Shown: positions 44,382 through 56,359 of the stretch, one piece after another
Layout: the number at the start of each line of letters is the position of its first letter
Numbering within the stretch: the first letter of the stretch is position 1
From: Capronia americana
Taxonomy: Eukaryota > Ascomycota > Eurotiomycetes > Chaetothyriales > Herpotrichiellaceae
Direction of reading: 5' to 3'
NCBI GenBank assembly: GCA_016110215.1
Contig: JADWQD010000004.1
Coordinates: forward strand, 62,001 to 126,000
Length of the DNA stretch: 64,000 bases
Program-made: the position numbers and the translations under genes
Notes under the pieces: generated by a model
Seen by the model: the letters and a program-made list of their open reading frames with translations, nothing else
Databases searched by the model: none
What the model was told of the DNA's origin: nothing

Positions 44382-47121
44382 GGGGAAGGATCGATGCGCG
44401 ACATCTCAACCCGACGTGAAGTTCCTGGTTAACGACACAGGACTTATGGTAGAAGTGTGGGAAGAGTATTTGAAAAGTGTCGCGCCTGAAGTTGTGGCTT
44501 TGGACTTGCCTCGGTAAAGCGCCAACCGTGCCGCCAGCATATGGCCCTTTGTCACCTAAAGGTGCTATCTTGACGCCTAGACATGTGCTCTAATAGGCTT
44601 CGGGGAGGCCCCTAATTCGACCGCTAGTGGCCTACCACTCCTGGAAGTGTGAGCGAGCCAAGCCGCTCTACTGTACTCGTACGAATAGAATCATCTCCTA
44701 TGTACTCAGCACCTACTGTGACCTCCCATGGTGCTTCCCATGGTGCTTCACCGCAGGCCTCGAGCTGCTTCTGGGCTCTATTGCCTGTTGGATTTTACTC
44801 TCTGACGATTCTGCAGAGTTGGCTAGGCTTTATCGATAGCCACTGCATTTCGCCCGTCGTCTCTGCTTACCGATTGGGGGTTTGGATATATCTGCGTGTT
44901 TTTGCTGCCATCTAGTTGGTGCCGACCTTCGTACGTTTGAGAGAGGCTCCTGCACGGGATATCCCTGACATGACTCTATGAGTAAGCTCCTCTTGCCTCG
45001 GAAGTCACCTAGGAAGTTAAGAAGACCGCCATCATAAAGCCCTCAGGCAAGTCCACCCACTCCGGCTCTCTGGCCCGCCAGTTGACCTCCACCAACTGTA
45101 ACCGGAGAAATGGAGCGTTGGCGACAAAGCAAGAGTCTCATTCTATCGACAATCTGTTTCGAAAGACGGGAAATGGACCAGGCTGTCTGCTGGAGGAGCG
45201 ATCACCTGGCGGTGTGGCACATAAGATTGTGAATTGAGTCCTTTCAGGATTCCCCTTGTTTCTCCCTCTTCTACTGTAGCCTACGGAGTCCCTATCATCG
45301 TATTAACTGAGGATCTCTATGGGCGCAAAGCTGGAATTTACTCCACCAGGGAAAAGTATGCTGTGACCATACTCACCTTTTCGCGGCTGACCTCTCTCTA
45401 GCTATCCTGCTGCCTTCCTTCCACAGCAGGGAGATCGACTATTGGCTCGCCTTTTCTCATTCGAGGATGGATTCCCGGAGATGATCACTCTGGAGAAGCA
45501 ACAGCTACGATGGAGTCCACGACCAACTTCATCTAGGGTCGGTGGCTTGTTTCTTGCAATGATAACAAGTGGCAACTTTCATCCGGTCAAATGCACTTGC
45601 AAGTCTTGCCCCTTCCGACGAATGCGTTTCATTATACGCAAACGTGAGGTCGTCATAACCAGCCTGCAGATCTGTTGCCGCTAAATATCCGTCGGCTCTA
45701 TCGTCACTTGCGCGTTGACAGGAGTTCCCAGCGTTATGAGAGTGTGGTTATGAACTGGTCCAAGCAAACCATTCTCAAGATGTTCGCTGTGACTCGGTGA
45801 AGCAATTTATGCCTCCCGATTCGCGACAGCCGCTCATAGATCATCCTTTGATTTCTTCTGGTCTGCGGTAGCTCCAGCTAATGACTTTCACCACAAGAAC
45901 CATAACATCGATGCGCGAAGATATGGTGGCGATTGTGTTCCGGGACGGCGTGTGAGAACTTGTCCCAAACAGAATGGAGGTAATGCTCGAATCAACGAAA
46001 CTATGGCTTTGGCCACACCGCTGAATATGAACCTTCATACTTGACGCAGTTTAATTTTAGAGTAACAGGTAGGTGACGCTTTCGATTTCACTACAGGCCA
46101 GCTCATGGCGGGTTCAATCTCACTGCACGCTCGGTCGATGGCCGTTTCGACAGCAGTTTCGGTCCCAATGAAAGCCAGGTTAATCGCAGTTTCGATCTCG
46201 ACACAAACTTGAAGACGTGGCATCCCGACCTGATCCCATGACTTCGAGCACAAACCCAAATCACAATTTTGATTCGACTCCTTTATTTATACCGTTTACA
46301 TCGCCCAATGCCCTTCCTCAACACCGCCAGCGGCCTTGCGAGCTTGGGTCGAATGTGAGCTCTAATGAACCGAACCCGAACCCTACCTGAGGAGTGCAAC
46401 CTACAGGAAACCAACGGGGTTTTCAAATGCATTCGCTGTATATTCCTCTGTCCCATTGCGTTCACCTTGTATATGAATACCAGAGGTTTCGTTATGTTAA
46501 TCATCCGCCCCTGGCCTCATTATCCATACAATGCGAATGGACTCGGTGTCAACGTTATCTCGAAAGCAGTTGCTGCACATCGGATCCTGATTACACCAAG
46601 TTGACTTGGGCAGAATTAGACATGATCTCGGTATAAGTATGGCACATTGCGCGCAATTGATCCCACGGCTTCATCTACGTCGCGTAGTAGTTCCTGCGGC
46701 ATCGCACTCGTCGGGTACACTTGCACACCACGCCCTTAGGATTTTATCACCTGTCTTGCCTTGATATGTTTCTCTGCCCACTCGGCCACCTTTCCAAGGG
46801 AGCGAACCAAGAATAATCTCGACGTGGCAGAACAAGCCATTTGACCATGGACGCAACAAAATCACCGCGCTGTTTCGCTGCAAAAAGGCAGGCCCTGGTA
46901 CGGCTGGCTCGCCTGGCACTAGTGCCAGCTGGGCCAAAAATCAGCCTACTAATAAATAGGTCGTCTGACACGTTGGAAATTGATTATTGTTTTAGTCTGC
47001 CTCTCGCAATCTCAGGGCGCCTAGGCGAATAGAGATCTTTGAAAATAAAGCCACCTTATAAATTCTAGAGTCCATAGAATGAAACAGAACTAGGTATGAT
47101 GGGAGAAGTAAAAAAACAAAA
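44382..47121. other. Long gene-free region
   Basis: In 2.7 kb I find only short frames without motifs. A perfect 14-base palindrome, tggcactagtgcca, lies at 46914-46927. The region may contain worn mobile element sequence, but nothing identifies it. Confidence 0.45.
47105..47121 (-). terminator. RNA polymerase III oligo-T terminator
   Basis: Directly after the 5S 3' end the minus strand reads TTTTGTTTTTTTACTTC. Runs of four or more T end polymerase III transcription. Confidence 0.75.
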
Positions 47122-47240
47122 ACAATCAACAGTCCGGATTCCCAAGTGGTCACCCACCTTGGTACTAACGAACCGGCATATGGCTTAAGTACGGCTGAGC
47201 GAACGGGAAGCCCTGTTTTCCATATCCTATGGTCGATTGC
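47122..47240 (-). rRNA. 5S ribosomal RNA
   Basis: The minus strand reads like fungal 5S rRNA over 119 bases. Landmarks are CGACCATAGG at the 5' end, GGAAAACAGGGCTTCCCGT, CGCTCAGCCGTACTTAAGCC, and GGTGGGTGACCAC before a 3' GATTGT. The two ends pair (GCAATC with GATTGT). Changes from the common Aspergillus form are paired (GATATGG against CCATATG), so the stems are kept and the gene looks functional. It stands alone between protein genes, as 5S genes do in filamentous ascomycetes. The RNA polymerase III promoter is internal to the gene. Confidence 0.93.
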
Positions 47241-47422
47241 GAAAGACAATGGTCTTTTCAAACCTATAAGGAGGTAACAGAATGCTAAATCGCGTTTGTT
47301 TGCCATTTCAACGAACCTTTTTTGTGTCGTTCAAGCGGCGGGCATGCGATAGATAACAAAATAATTATCATCCATCCCGATCTGATCGCGCCCGCCACTC
47401 GATCCTGTAAACCGATGCAGCA

Positions 47423-48879
47423 ATGACTCTCTGGGGTCAAGACACTGTCAAAGATGTCGCCGAATCGGTTGGGATTCTCAACTTCAACAAGGAAGTCAAC
47501 GCATCCCTCTGCCGCGACGTGGAGTACCGCATCTCGCAAGTCCTCCAAGAAGCCCTCAAGTTCATGAAGCACGCCCGCCGCACGATTCTCTGGTCGCAAG
47601 ATATCTCGCAAGCCCTTCGCGTGCTGGATATTGAACCGCTCTATGGCTACGAATCTACCAGACCGCTGAAGTATGGCCAGGCGTCACTGGGACCTGGCCA
47701 GCCGCTGTTCTACGTTGAGGATGAGGAGATGGATTTTGAGAAGCTCATCAATGCGCCGCTACCGAAAGTACCGAGAGAAATGACATTCACAGGTGAGTGA
47801 TTGCTCTCTCGAGTTATTGTGAGCCAGATCTGACCGGGATAAAAGCGCACTGGCTCGCCGTCGAGGGTGTCCAACCTTCAATACCTCAAAACCCAACCTC
47901 AAACGAAGCGCGAAATCTCGAACTCATACCGAAAGGACCGAACGCGAATCACGCGCTGGCTGCCATGAGTGGCTCAGACAACACTACCACAAAGCCCCAG
48001 GTCAAACATATCCTTTCCAAAGAACTGCAATTGTACTTTGAGAAGGTCTGCTCTTCGGTCCTGGACGAGACCCAACCGGAATACCGCACGGCGGGGCTGG
48101 CGAGCTTGAAAGAGGATCCAGGTCTACACCAGCTGGTGCCCTACTTCGTTCAATTCGTCGCGGAAAAGGTCACGCATAACTTGAAGGATCTGTTTGTGTT
48201 GACGCAGATGATGCTGGTCACGGATGCGTTGACAAGGAATGAGAAGCTCAATCTGACACCATACGTATGGATTTGAAGAAAGGTCAATGTGAAAGATTAA
48301 CTAACAGACGAACAGGTGGCATCGATGGTCCCTCCCGTATTGACTTGCTTGATCGGACGAACCTTGGGCACGGGCATAGGAGCACTGGATCACTACGACC
48401 TGCGGGATCTAGCTGCAGCTTTGCTGGGGCATCTCTGCAACAGATACGCCAAATACTCGCACAATCTCAAGCCTCGGCTAGCACGGTCGTGTCTGAAGAC
48501 CTTCCTCGACCCCAAGAAACCCTACGGAAGCCACTACGGTGCCATCCTCGGTTTGAAGGCCATCGGCGGCGCGGAAGTGGTGCGCCAGCTCATTCTGCCA
48601 AATGTCAAAGTCTACGGGCAGCTCCTGGAAGATGACATTCAAGATGGCAGCGTGAAGAAGGGAGAAGCAGAGAAAGTGGTCACTGCAATCCTGATTGCAC
48701 TGAGAACACTGGTGGACGATGATATTCCGATGATGAACGGACATTCAGAAGCATCTGCTGCCAACATGCGAGCCAAACTCATTGAAAATCTTGGGGAAGT
48801 GATTGGTGGAAGAATAGCGGACTCGGGGAACACATCGTTTGCGAAAGCTGTGCTCGAGGGTGATCTTGCGGCATTATGA
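47423..48879 (+). CDS. taf6: TFIID subunit TAF6
   Basis: Three exons (47423-47792, 47846-48264, 48316-48879) give 450 residues. The N-terminal histone fold begins MTLWGQDTVKDVAESVGI and includes VEYRISQVLQEALKFMKHARR and ILWSQDISQALRVLDIEPLYGY. The conserved HWLAVEGVQPSIPQNP follows the first intron. HEAT-like repeats make up the rest, with LSKELQLYFEKVCSSV, QLVPYFVQFVAEKVTHNL, DHYDLRDLAAALL and SHYGAILGLKAIGGAEVVR. The protein pairs with TAF9 in TFIID and, in fungi, in SAGA, supporting RNA polymerase II initiation. All family regions are present and length is normal. Confidence 0.96.
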
Positions 48880-51548
48880 ACCCGTCACGACGTTGTTTCG
48901 AAGCATCAAGCGTGGCGTGGCGTTCAGTCTATTCATCTTGGAAAGGGAATGGGTCACGATTTTGATACCCGACGGTTGTCTGCATCCTTTGGCGTTTCAA
49001 GATTGAATGAGCAATAGGATGCCCAGCAGGTCACGAACTAAGTTTGGCTTGATGTTTCACATGCCTTGATAGCTGCATGCGGTGCAGTGCAGAGCGCATC
49101 AATCGCACAGGCGTCAGGACGAGGAGCTTGGGAGGAAGAATCCTCCATACTAGAGCTGAAATTGAGATGAGGCCGAAAAGCACTGCAAGGAACTTGGCGG
49201 CCAAGACGCCAAAGATGAGTGAAAACGGGCTCGAGGCTCGCCAGATTAAGACAAGGTCCCTGCCGCCCTGTGGTCACAGAGCTGCTGCTTGTTGATTGAC
49301 GTCGAGTGTCGCCCTTTCAGTGCGCCAATTCCAGCTCATCACTTCAAGCCCCAGGTCGACATGTCTTTGATGTTGGTTGTCGAAGCTCAATGACCTCCAC
49401 TGGCAGTGCAATTTCCCAGCTGTCCGCACGGCCGGTGCTCAGTCTACCATCGTCGATGTGGTTAGCGGTATATCTGAGCTTCGCAATTACCAAATACTAG
49501 TCGTGAGGCGGGAGGCAGCGATCATGGGGCGGCATATGCAGCTTGTGTCAGCATGGTATCGACCTCTCGACGTCAAAGGTCTCGTTCGACAACGCGTCGC
49601 AAAACACCTTTCTCAGCGGTACCCGCCTGTTCTTTGGGCTGAAGTGGCTCATCTCAGCACATTCACCAAGCAGGTACTGGCCGCGCCTGGTTCAATACTT
49701 CGCCGGCTCCTTTGGCGCTCCGAAGTCCTGTCCGCCATCGCCAACCACCATAAGCTGCAAGATGAGCCACAGAAGAAAATCATAGACCGTGACCGATCGA
49801 GGGCCTCGGCGAATTGCAGCAGACATTTGCTACCTCTATGGATCACTTCAGCATCGGTTCCCCTCTCGGCTTTGTTCAAAGCTTTTGGAGATATCTTCTC
49901 CGGCTTTCGGATCCGGGAATGTGGCAGACATACAAACCTATTGTCAAGATCAGGGAGACACTAAGTAGTACCATCTTGCACTCGTCATCGACGACGACGG
50001 GCCGGTGGAAGGGAGATTGTATGATGACCCTAGGCCTGAATAGACAAGATCTGCATGACGGAGATATGAAGTCTGTCCCTCGATTTGAAGATTCTACTCA
50101 TAGGCGAAATGAAGAAGTGGGGAGAAGTATAAGTCGCGAGTATCCCGTACGTACGAGTAGTTTTAGAGCAGCACGCGTCGAGGTGAGCTCAACCTGAGCT
50201 TCGGGCGGACTTCAACATCGCTCGATGTGCCAAGACTCGAATTTGTTTCTGTTGCAGTGCATTTGGACGAGCTTCGAGAAAAGGGCAGCCTACAGCGTTA
50301 GTGATCGATATGCCATGCGGATTGATTGTTGGATATGCTCGGCCACCCTTCGTCGTGACTGATGTTGGCGACCCCTGGTCCTTTTGGAGGATTTCTGTTC
50401 CTACGGCCAAAGATTATCCCCTGCCCCTGCCCAGGCTCGTCAGATCGCTGGATGCGTAACATCAATATGTAGAAATCCTTCAGCAGAGAGACGGATAGCC
50501 AATGAAGATGGCCATGATCGGATCCAAGACCAGACAGAACACCAGACAACGCATGGTGCCTGCATACCTAGGAGTACCAGAGATGCGCGCTTTATGTAGT
50601 ATATCGACCTCCGAACTGTCTGTTTATCGGTTTCATAGTAGTTACGAAGGTCGCAGGCCGCTGGCGGACTTAACGACTCGGTCTCCGAAAGCGAGGACAA
50701 GTCCTGTTCTACGAGAGTTTTTCCTCTTCTGGTCTCCATCGCGATGCAGCACTGATACTGCCGTAAGGCTGATGGGTGGATGAAGTCAGCCCCCTGTGCC
50801 AAGGTGTTGCGGGTGCTGTACCTGAAAAGCTTACCTCCTCGTAGCGAAATTGGCTCTGGTTCCTGAACGATTCCTCTGGTCCTTTCTCACCACTCACGCT
50901 GACGCAACGCAATCACGGTCGCAACAAACGATTACTGAAGTAGGCAATGCGCCCCAGCAGCCACGGCTTTGTTGTTCCGTCGTCTTCGTGGGGCGCGCTG
51001 TGATCCAACCGTCAATTGATTTCAACTTCACCGTCCTTCGCCGGTCTTTGTGGAACAACCAATATCCTCAGCCCCCAGTTGTCTTTGCTAGCCGCTGATC
51101 CTGTTGACCAATTATTGATTCCATCGCGCAAAGTCCAACAGCTGCTCAAGCAGCGGATCGAGCCACGTCTGCGTCGCCGAGCACGTCCAGAGTGGCCGGA
51201 AACATGACACGAAGGCGACGGATCAGCCCTAGCGGATCTCAAATCTCCCTGACTTGCTTCCCTCAACGCGCACACCTCCTACGGCATCAGCCTCAGGCGC
51301 TTTGACGCTATCTTGCTTTCGTCTGTCTGACGTTCCATGGGCAACTGCCTCGTTGCCGAGAGCCCTGGCGTCGCCGTTCTCGGGATTTGCCAGTGATCCA
51401 AAAGTCCCCTCCTGCCCACCCACACCGCCCGTTGGTTTCCTTTTCTTCGAACTGATCCGCAGGGAACTACCTCGTAGACGTTGATCACTTCTTCCCACCT
51501 GTTCTTCGAGTCCTGTATGTTTTGAGTCTTTGGTCATTGTCGCAAAGG
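48880..51548. other. Gene-free or unresolved region
   Basis: These 2.7 kb contain overlapping open frames around 49377-50197 on the plus strand that cannot be joined into one convincing protein. No domain is recognised. The last few hundred bases before 51549 are pyrimidine-rich and likely the promoter of the membrane protein. Confidence 0.4.
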
Positions 51549-52498
51549 ATGAAGTTCCTCACCCTCGCCGGCGCCGTCGCGTGGTTCGCCTGCAACCTCC
51601 GCTGTGTCACTGCCTTGTCAAATATCACATTCTACTCCGACAATGCATGCCAGAAATTCCAAGGTTGGAAGACCGGTCCCGACGATGGAACATGTACACC
51701 GTTCCCAACAAATGTTCAAGGTTATCTCAGCTTCATGGTCACCAGCCTTGACCAAACGTGTGCAGGTAAGTGAGAGTGGGGAGAGGACAAATAGATTCCG
51801 GCCATACTAATATATCCTCAGTTACGGTCTACGGTAGCGATGTAGCCTACTGCAGTTCCACGACCCTGTTCCTTGCTCCCTTCTCGGACTGTATGACAGC
51901 CACGAACGTCAGCCAGTTCTCTGTCGATTGTCAGGACCTGTCAGTCGCAACTTCCGCAGTGCCATCCGTGGTTCCAACAGGAGCACCCAACCCTGCGGGT
52001 TCAACGGCGAATGGTACTTCCACCGACACCGGCAGCACTGATACAGGTCTATCTGGAGGTGCCAAAGCTGGCATCGCCATTGCCGCAGCCGTGGGCGGAC
52101 TAGGACTCGTCGGCTTACTGGTATTCTTCGTCGTCCGAAGCAACCGTAGGAAGAGAGCAGACATGGAAGCCAGAAGGGCTCTGGAAATTGATTCGCAACC
52201 CGCTGCACCGCCCTATACAGAGATGCCACAGAACGAAAAGAAAACTACCTTGGAGATGCACGCATCGGTACCCCAAGAGATAGCCTCGTCGATGATGGTG
52301 CCGGTGGAAGCTCCAGGAGACGAACATTGGGGTCCTCGACAAGAACTACCAGGCGACTACGTCTCGTCGGCGAATGAGGGTTCACATGTTCCACATCAGC
52401 CAGTTGATTCCAAAACAGTCGTGTCTTCGGATGATACCACCGTTGTTGGGTCTGAAGGCAAGCGGAATTCCAAGGCTGGCGGTGATTCACAGCCCTAG
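51549..52498 (+). CDS. Single-pass membrane protein, Mid2/Wsc-like architecture
   Basis: Two exons (51549-51765, 51822-52498) give 297 residues. A signal peptide (MKFLTLAGAVAWFACNLRCVTA) is followed by a small cysteine-bearing outer domain of about 115 residues. A Ser/Thr/Gly linker comes next (NGTSTDTGSTDTGLSG), then one membrane helix (GIAIAAAVGGLGLVGLLVFF), a basic stop-transfer NRRKR, and a polar cytoplasmic tail. This layout is shared by fungal cell-wall stress sensors and similar surface proteins. I do not recognise a WSC domain, so a sensor role is only suggested by architecture. The linker is probably O-glycosylated. Confidence 0.82.
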
Positions 52499-53965
52499 CG
52501 GTGGCATAAACTCGAACCATACGAGCTATGATTGAGTGGGAAGGCATCACTCAGTTCTCATCCTGGTCTGGAAGCGGAGGACCGAAGGGCGGAGTTCGAT
52601 GAGGAAACGACCTGAGATCAACACACTCGGTAGAGACACAGAACGCCTTGTTCACCACATCCATGCCAGCTTGAACACAATTCGATCAGTCATCAAAGTC
52701 GGAGCTGACCGCGTCGGTCTCTGCACTGCCGGATGCTGGGGAGGCTTCTTAGCTCCCGGCATCGCATACCATACGAGCCAAGACTAAAAGCTGACACCAC
52801 CAAAATCAGTGGACCGGACCTATGCCACAAATGGTCTCCTTCCGCCGAACAAATGTCGATCTTGATAACGCAACCAAGTATCCCAAAGCGCACGCCGTTG
52901 CCGTTGCCGTTCACGATCCACACCAATCCGGACCTGATCGACAGTCCACGACACCAAGTGCAAACCACACCAAATGTAGCACTGGGTCATCTGCAGTTCA
53001 CCCAGCATCCATGATTCCGCTCACTGGCAGTTAATCGACACCTCGACATATCAAGACAGCAAGCGGGTTCAGACCATAACTCCTCCTGCGCGAGGCCAGC
53101 AGTATCACTATCGCCGTCCATGTAGGCATGTGACATCCCGGCTACCCGCCCACCTGTCCGCCTGTCCGCCTGCCTGCCTGCCTGCCTTCACCTACCACCT
53201 TGCTGTGCATGCATGGACCGCATCTCATCGTGGGGAGACCATCTCGTCACAAGGAGATCGTTAGAGGAAAACTATTGGTTTGAAGTGTACGAGGATGTTA
53301 TATGACATTATATTTTTTGAACTTCATTTCGACATCTACATAGACAGCATGGCGTTTGAGCGGGGGGGAAATGCATTCTCCGTTCAGGACTTCAGGACTT
53401 CAGGACTTTAAGACTCAAGACTCAAGACTCAAGACTCAAGACTTGGGATTCATGTACATTATTATATTGCCGCAGACCTCGGTAATACTCCCAGTACAGT
53501 TCCATTATCGCTCCACTTCTACTTCCACTACCACCACCACTACCACTATCTAATCATGACGACGAATCTCCCTGTCCTACACTGAGGTTGGTCGAAAGTG
53601 GTCTATCTCGTTGCTGTTACTGTTGTTGCTGTGGGGCCCAGTCCGTGAGGTCCGGTTGGTTGGACGAATGGGACATTGCTACGGTGTACTCGGTAGATGT
53701 AACTGGATGTATACATACATAATGCGCGTCGGCCATTGCCAGGAAGCAGTTGCTTATGTCCCCATGACGTTTGTACGTGTAGTTTATGATGAACGAACAG
53801 ATGAAGAATCGTAAGCCTCGCTATTGTATCTGATCTGATCTGATCCCCCAATCTGGCAGCGACTCGTCTCACCTCGCCTCGCCTCCAAAGATCTCGGAAA
53901 CCGTGATTCTACGTGTGTGACTGCGTAGGTACATAAACCCAGATTGCATTGTGATGCCGAGATTC
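52499..53965. other. Intergenic with simple repeats
   Basis: These 1.5 kb are the shared 3' flank of two convergent genes. They hold a CCTGTCCG/CCTGCCTG tract near 53150-53188 and AGGACTTC and AAGACTC repeats near 53384-53443, but no supportable gene. Confidence 0.5.
53384..53443 (+). repeat. AGGACTTC / AAGACTC tandem repeats
   Basis: About three and a half copies of an 8-base unit (aggacttc) pass into four or more copies of a 7-base unit (aagactc). The second unit looks like a worn form of the first. Confidence 0.85.
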
Positions 53966-56359
53966 TCATCTGAACCCACGTGTTTCTTCGCTTGTTTCTT
54001 TGCTCTCCTCCTCCCACCATTCAATACACTTTTCGAGAAACTGGTTCTCGCGCTCCCGGAGTCGCATCTCGGATTGGCTCATCTTCTCCTTGACAATCGT
54101 GTACGGACTTGTCTCTCTCGGTTGGCCCAGGTCGAGCAGCGGATCGAAGCCCTCGTCGCCCACTCCCAGTGCAGCCACCCCGCCCACAAGATCGTCGAGT
54201 CCGTATTCGTCGTCTTCGATCTCGCGGATCCGACGTCCGTACGTCCTGGGCGCGTAGTCCTCCAGCGTATCCGGTCTCACGTACCCGTAGAGCAGGAACC
54301 GGAGATAGTGCTTCTCGAAGCGCATGCCCCGCTTGATGGCCTCCCGCACGATCAGCTGGTCGGGCCGCAACAGGCCGTGCAGTTTGCGACCCGCGTCCTC
54401 CTCGCTCTTCATGCCCCAGTATTCCAGCCTCCCGCGGCCGATCTCCGCGGCCGGAATGCCAAACATGTCGAGACCCACCTCGTCGTCCTCGACGACAACA
54501 TGCTTCATCCTCACCCACTCCCGGAGGATGTCGAACCTGGTCGTCCAGAGCTCGCGCTTCAAGACTCCCAGAATGCGGGTGAAACCGCGCTGCGCGAGCA
54601 ATAGTTTGCGCATCCCGTCGCGTTTCTCCCCGCTGATCGGGTCGTTCAGGCGCATGTCCAGCTTCGTGAAGAAGCACGCGCTGAAGTATAGGTCCAGATC
54701 TGTCATGAGGCATTTATTGTGCACGAAGCCAATCCGGCGGGCGTTGTCGGGAATGTCCAGCATGAACCACAGTCTCTTCAGGGCGAGCCCGCACCGCGCG
54801 GGGAGCGGGATCCCATCCTCGGCAAATACGGTCATCAGCTCGTGGATCACCTTCTCGCGGTGCAGCACCATCTTGAGCCAGCGGAAGGACGGGATCTTGC
54901 GCGGCGTGCCCTGCTCGGCGAGCTGCGCGTTGGGGTGCGCAATGCGGGCCGCTGGGTCGGACCGGCAGAGGTGCGCGTAGCTGCGGAACATGAACGTGCG
55001 GGCGGACTCGGGGGCTTTGGCGACCGCTTGCCTCAACATCACTGTCGTGAAGCGCGTGTCCAGAATGACGTGGAAGTCCTTGGAGATGGCGTACAGAGAG
55101 ATGAGGTCCTTGACAGGCAAGTGGGCGGCTAGCGTGAAGCAGAGTTCCGGATAGAGTAGCAGGCCGTGGAAGATGTTGAAGTCCGGGGACCCCGTGCGCT
55201 GGTACACGTAGCTGGCGGGCGGGAGAATCGCGTCGGGCCGCTTGCGTTTGAGATTTACACGTGCGAACTGTTGGGCGTGCTCCACGCGGTTGGGCGACGT
55301 GTACATGTGTTCCGGGATGAGGGAGTCGGGGTGCGTCGCTCGGAGCCGAGGGGTCCCGCTGCTGGAGGGGTGGTAGATGCCGTGGTGGGCTGTGGGCCGG
55401 GGGACGAACTCTCGAAGGCGCCGGCCGTGTTCGTCGCGGTCCATGTCGACATATGACGCGGGAGGTACACCGTTTTGGATGGGACGATTGGGTGTCGTCG
55501 GATCTTGTTGGGCGTGTTGATTCAGTGGCCCCGTGTCCGTGTGGACGTTCTGGTGAGCGATACGTGCTAACCCGGAACCGATGGGGTGCTCGTACAGGTT
55601 GGAGGGCACCTGCTGAATTATGGGAGGTACTGGTAGATCTTGTCTGAGTCTAAAGTTAAAGGCAAACTGGCCTCCAGCTGTAGTGGCGTTCGGATTTGTA
55701 GGGACGCCGCCAAATGTGTAGCTGTTGCCAGGAGGAGCAGGGGCAGAAGGATCAGCCAAGGTCGGACCTTTCGCTGGTACGCCACGAGGAGTGTGTATGG
55801 AGCTTAAAGGTTGAAAAGTCTGTTGTACATTGGTGTTTGAGCCTTGCGGGAGTAGAGCCTCTGCGCCGTAGATGGCCTGTCTTCGGTGATGTCGCTGTCT
55901 CTGAACGTGAAGGTCCGGTTTCACATTCTCCTCATCACTTGCATCACTGTCTTCTCCATCTTCTCGCCGATCTGCGATCGACTCAACCTCTGTCTCAGCT
56001 TCGCTATCTGGGGCGTGCGACTGTGGTTGGGGGCTCTGTCCGCGGCGGTGGTTGTCTCCAGGCAGAGACGAAGGCGGTAGGCCAGAAGCACTGCCAGTGG
56101 CCGTACTTTGATCATGTGTCGCCGTTTGTGCTGGGAGTATCAAGGAAGCAAGAGGCTGAATGTTGGACAGCAAAGGCGGACCTTCTTCAGTCGAGGGAGT
56201 ACCGCATCGTGGAGGGTTGTTGACAGGTGCCTCAGTCGAGCCATCGTCTCCGCCGTCTTTGCGAGCCTGTTTCTTGAGCGGACGTAGGATGTTGTCAACG
56301 ACGCTCATACCATTCGCGAAGAAGCGGGACTTTTTCTTCGGAGGTGGGTCGTCGCTCAT
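53966..56359 (-). CDS. F-box-like protein with disordered N-terminal half
   Basis: A single exon encodes 797 residues from MSDDPPPKKKSRFFANG, the first in-frame ATG. The first ~400 residues are Pro/Ser/Gln rich, low in hydrophobics and probably disordered. Near residues 400-480 lies an F-box-like helix set (LLYPELCFTLAAHLPVKDLI and LYAISKDFHVILDTRF). The C-terminal half is well ordered and includes FYFSACFFTKLDMRLNDP-type helical sequence and YGRRIREIEDDEYGLDDLV. F-box proteins bring substrates to SCF ubiquitin ligases, but no substrate-binding repeat such as WD40 or LRR is visible. Function is therefore unassigned beyond the weak F-box. Confidence 0.8.
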   Translation of the reverse strand: MSDDPPPKKKSRFFANGMSVVDNILRPLKKQARKDGGDDGSTEAPVNNPPRCGTPSTEEGPPLLSNIQPLASLILPAQTATHDQSTATGSASGLPPSSLPGDNHRRGQSPQPQSHAPDSEAETEVESIADRREDGEDSDASDEENVKPDLHVQRQRHHRRQAIYGAEALLPQGSNTNVQQTFQPLSSIHTPRGVPAKGPTLADPSAPAPPGNSYTFGGVPTNPNATTAGGQFAFNFRLRQDLPVPPIIQQVPSNLYEHPIGSGLARIAHQNVHTDTGPLNQHAQQDPTTPNRPIQNGVPPASYVDMDRDEHGRRLREFVPRPTAHHGIYHPSSSGTPRLRATHPDSLIPEHMYTSPNRVEHAQQFARVNLKRKRPDAILPPASYVYQRTGSPDFNIFHGLLLYPELCFTLAAHLPVKDLISLYAISKDFHVILDTRFTTVMLRQAVAKAPESARTFMFRSYAHLCRSDPAARIAHPNAQLAEQGTPRKIPSFRWLKMVLHREKVIHELMTVFAEDGIPLPARCGLALKRLWFMLDIPDNARRIGFVHNKCLMTDLDLYFSACFFTKLDMRLNDPISGEKRDGMRKLLLAQRGFTRILGVLKRELWTTRFDILREWVRMKHVVVEDDEVGLDMFGIPAAEIGRGRLEYWGMKSEEDAGRKLHGLLRPDQLIVREAIKRGMRFEKHYLRFLLYGYVRPDTLEDYAPRTYGRRIREIEDDEYGLDDLVGGVAALGVGDEGFDPLLDLGQPRETSPYTIVKEKMSQSEMRLRERENQFLEKCIEWWEEESKETSEETRGFR

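Noticed and set aside
46095..46125. B-box-like GGGTTCAATCTC on the plus strand
   Set aside because: No A box upstream and no cloverleaf can be drawn.
46720..46830. tRNA-like A box (TGGCCGAGTGGG) on the minus strand
   Set aside because: No matching B box at the right distance and the flanks do not pair as an acceptor stem.
53951..55132. Long plus-strand frames opposite the F-box gene
   Set aside because: They are antisense shadows in GC-rich coding sequence. The minus strand gives one continuous 797-residue protein.
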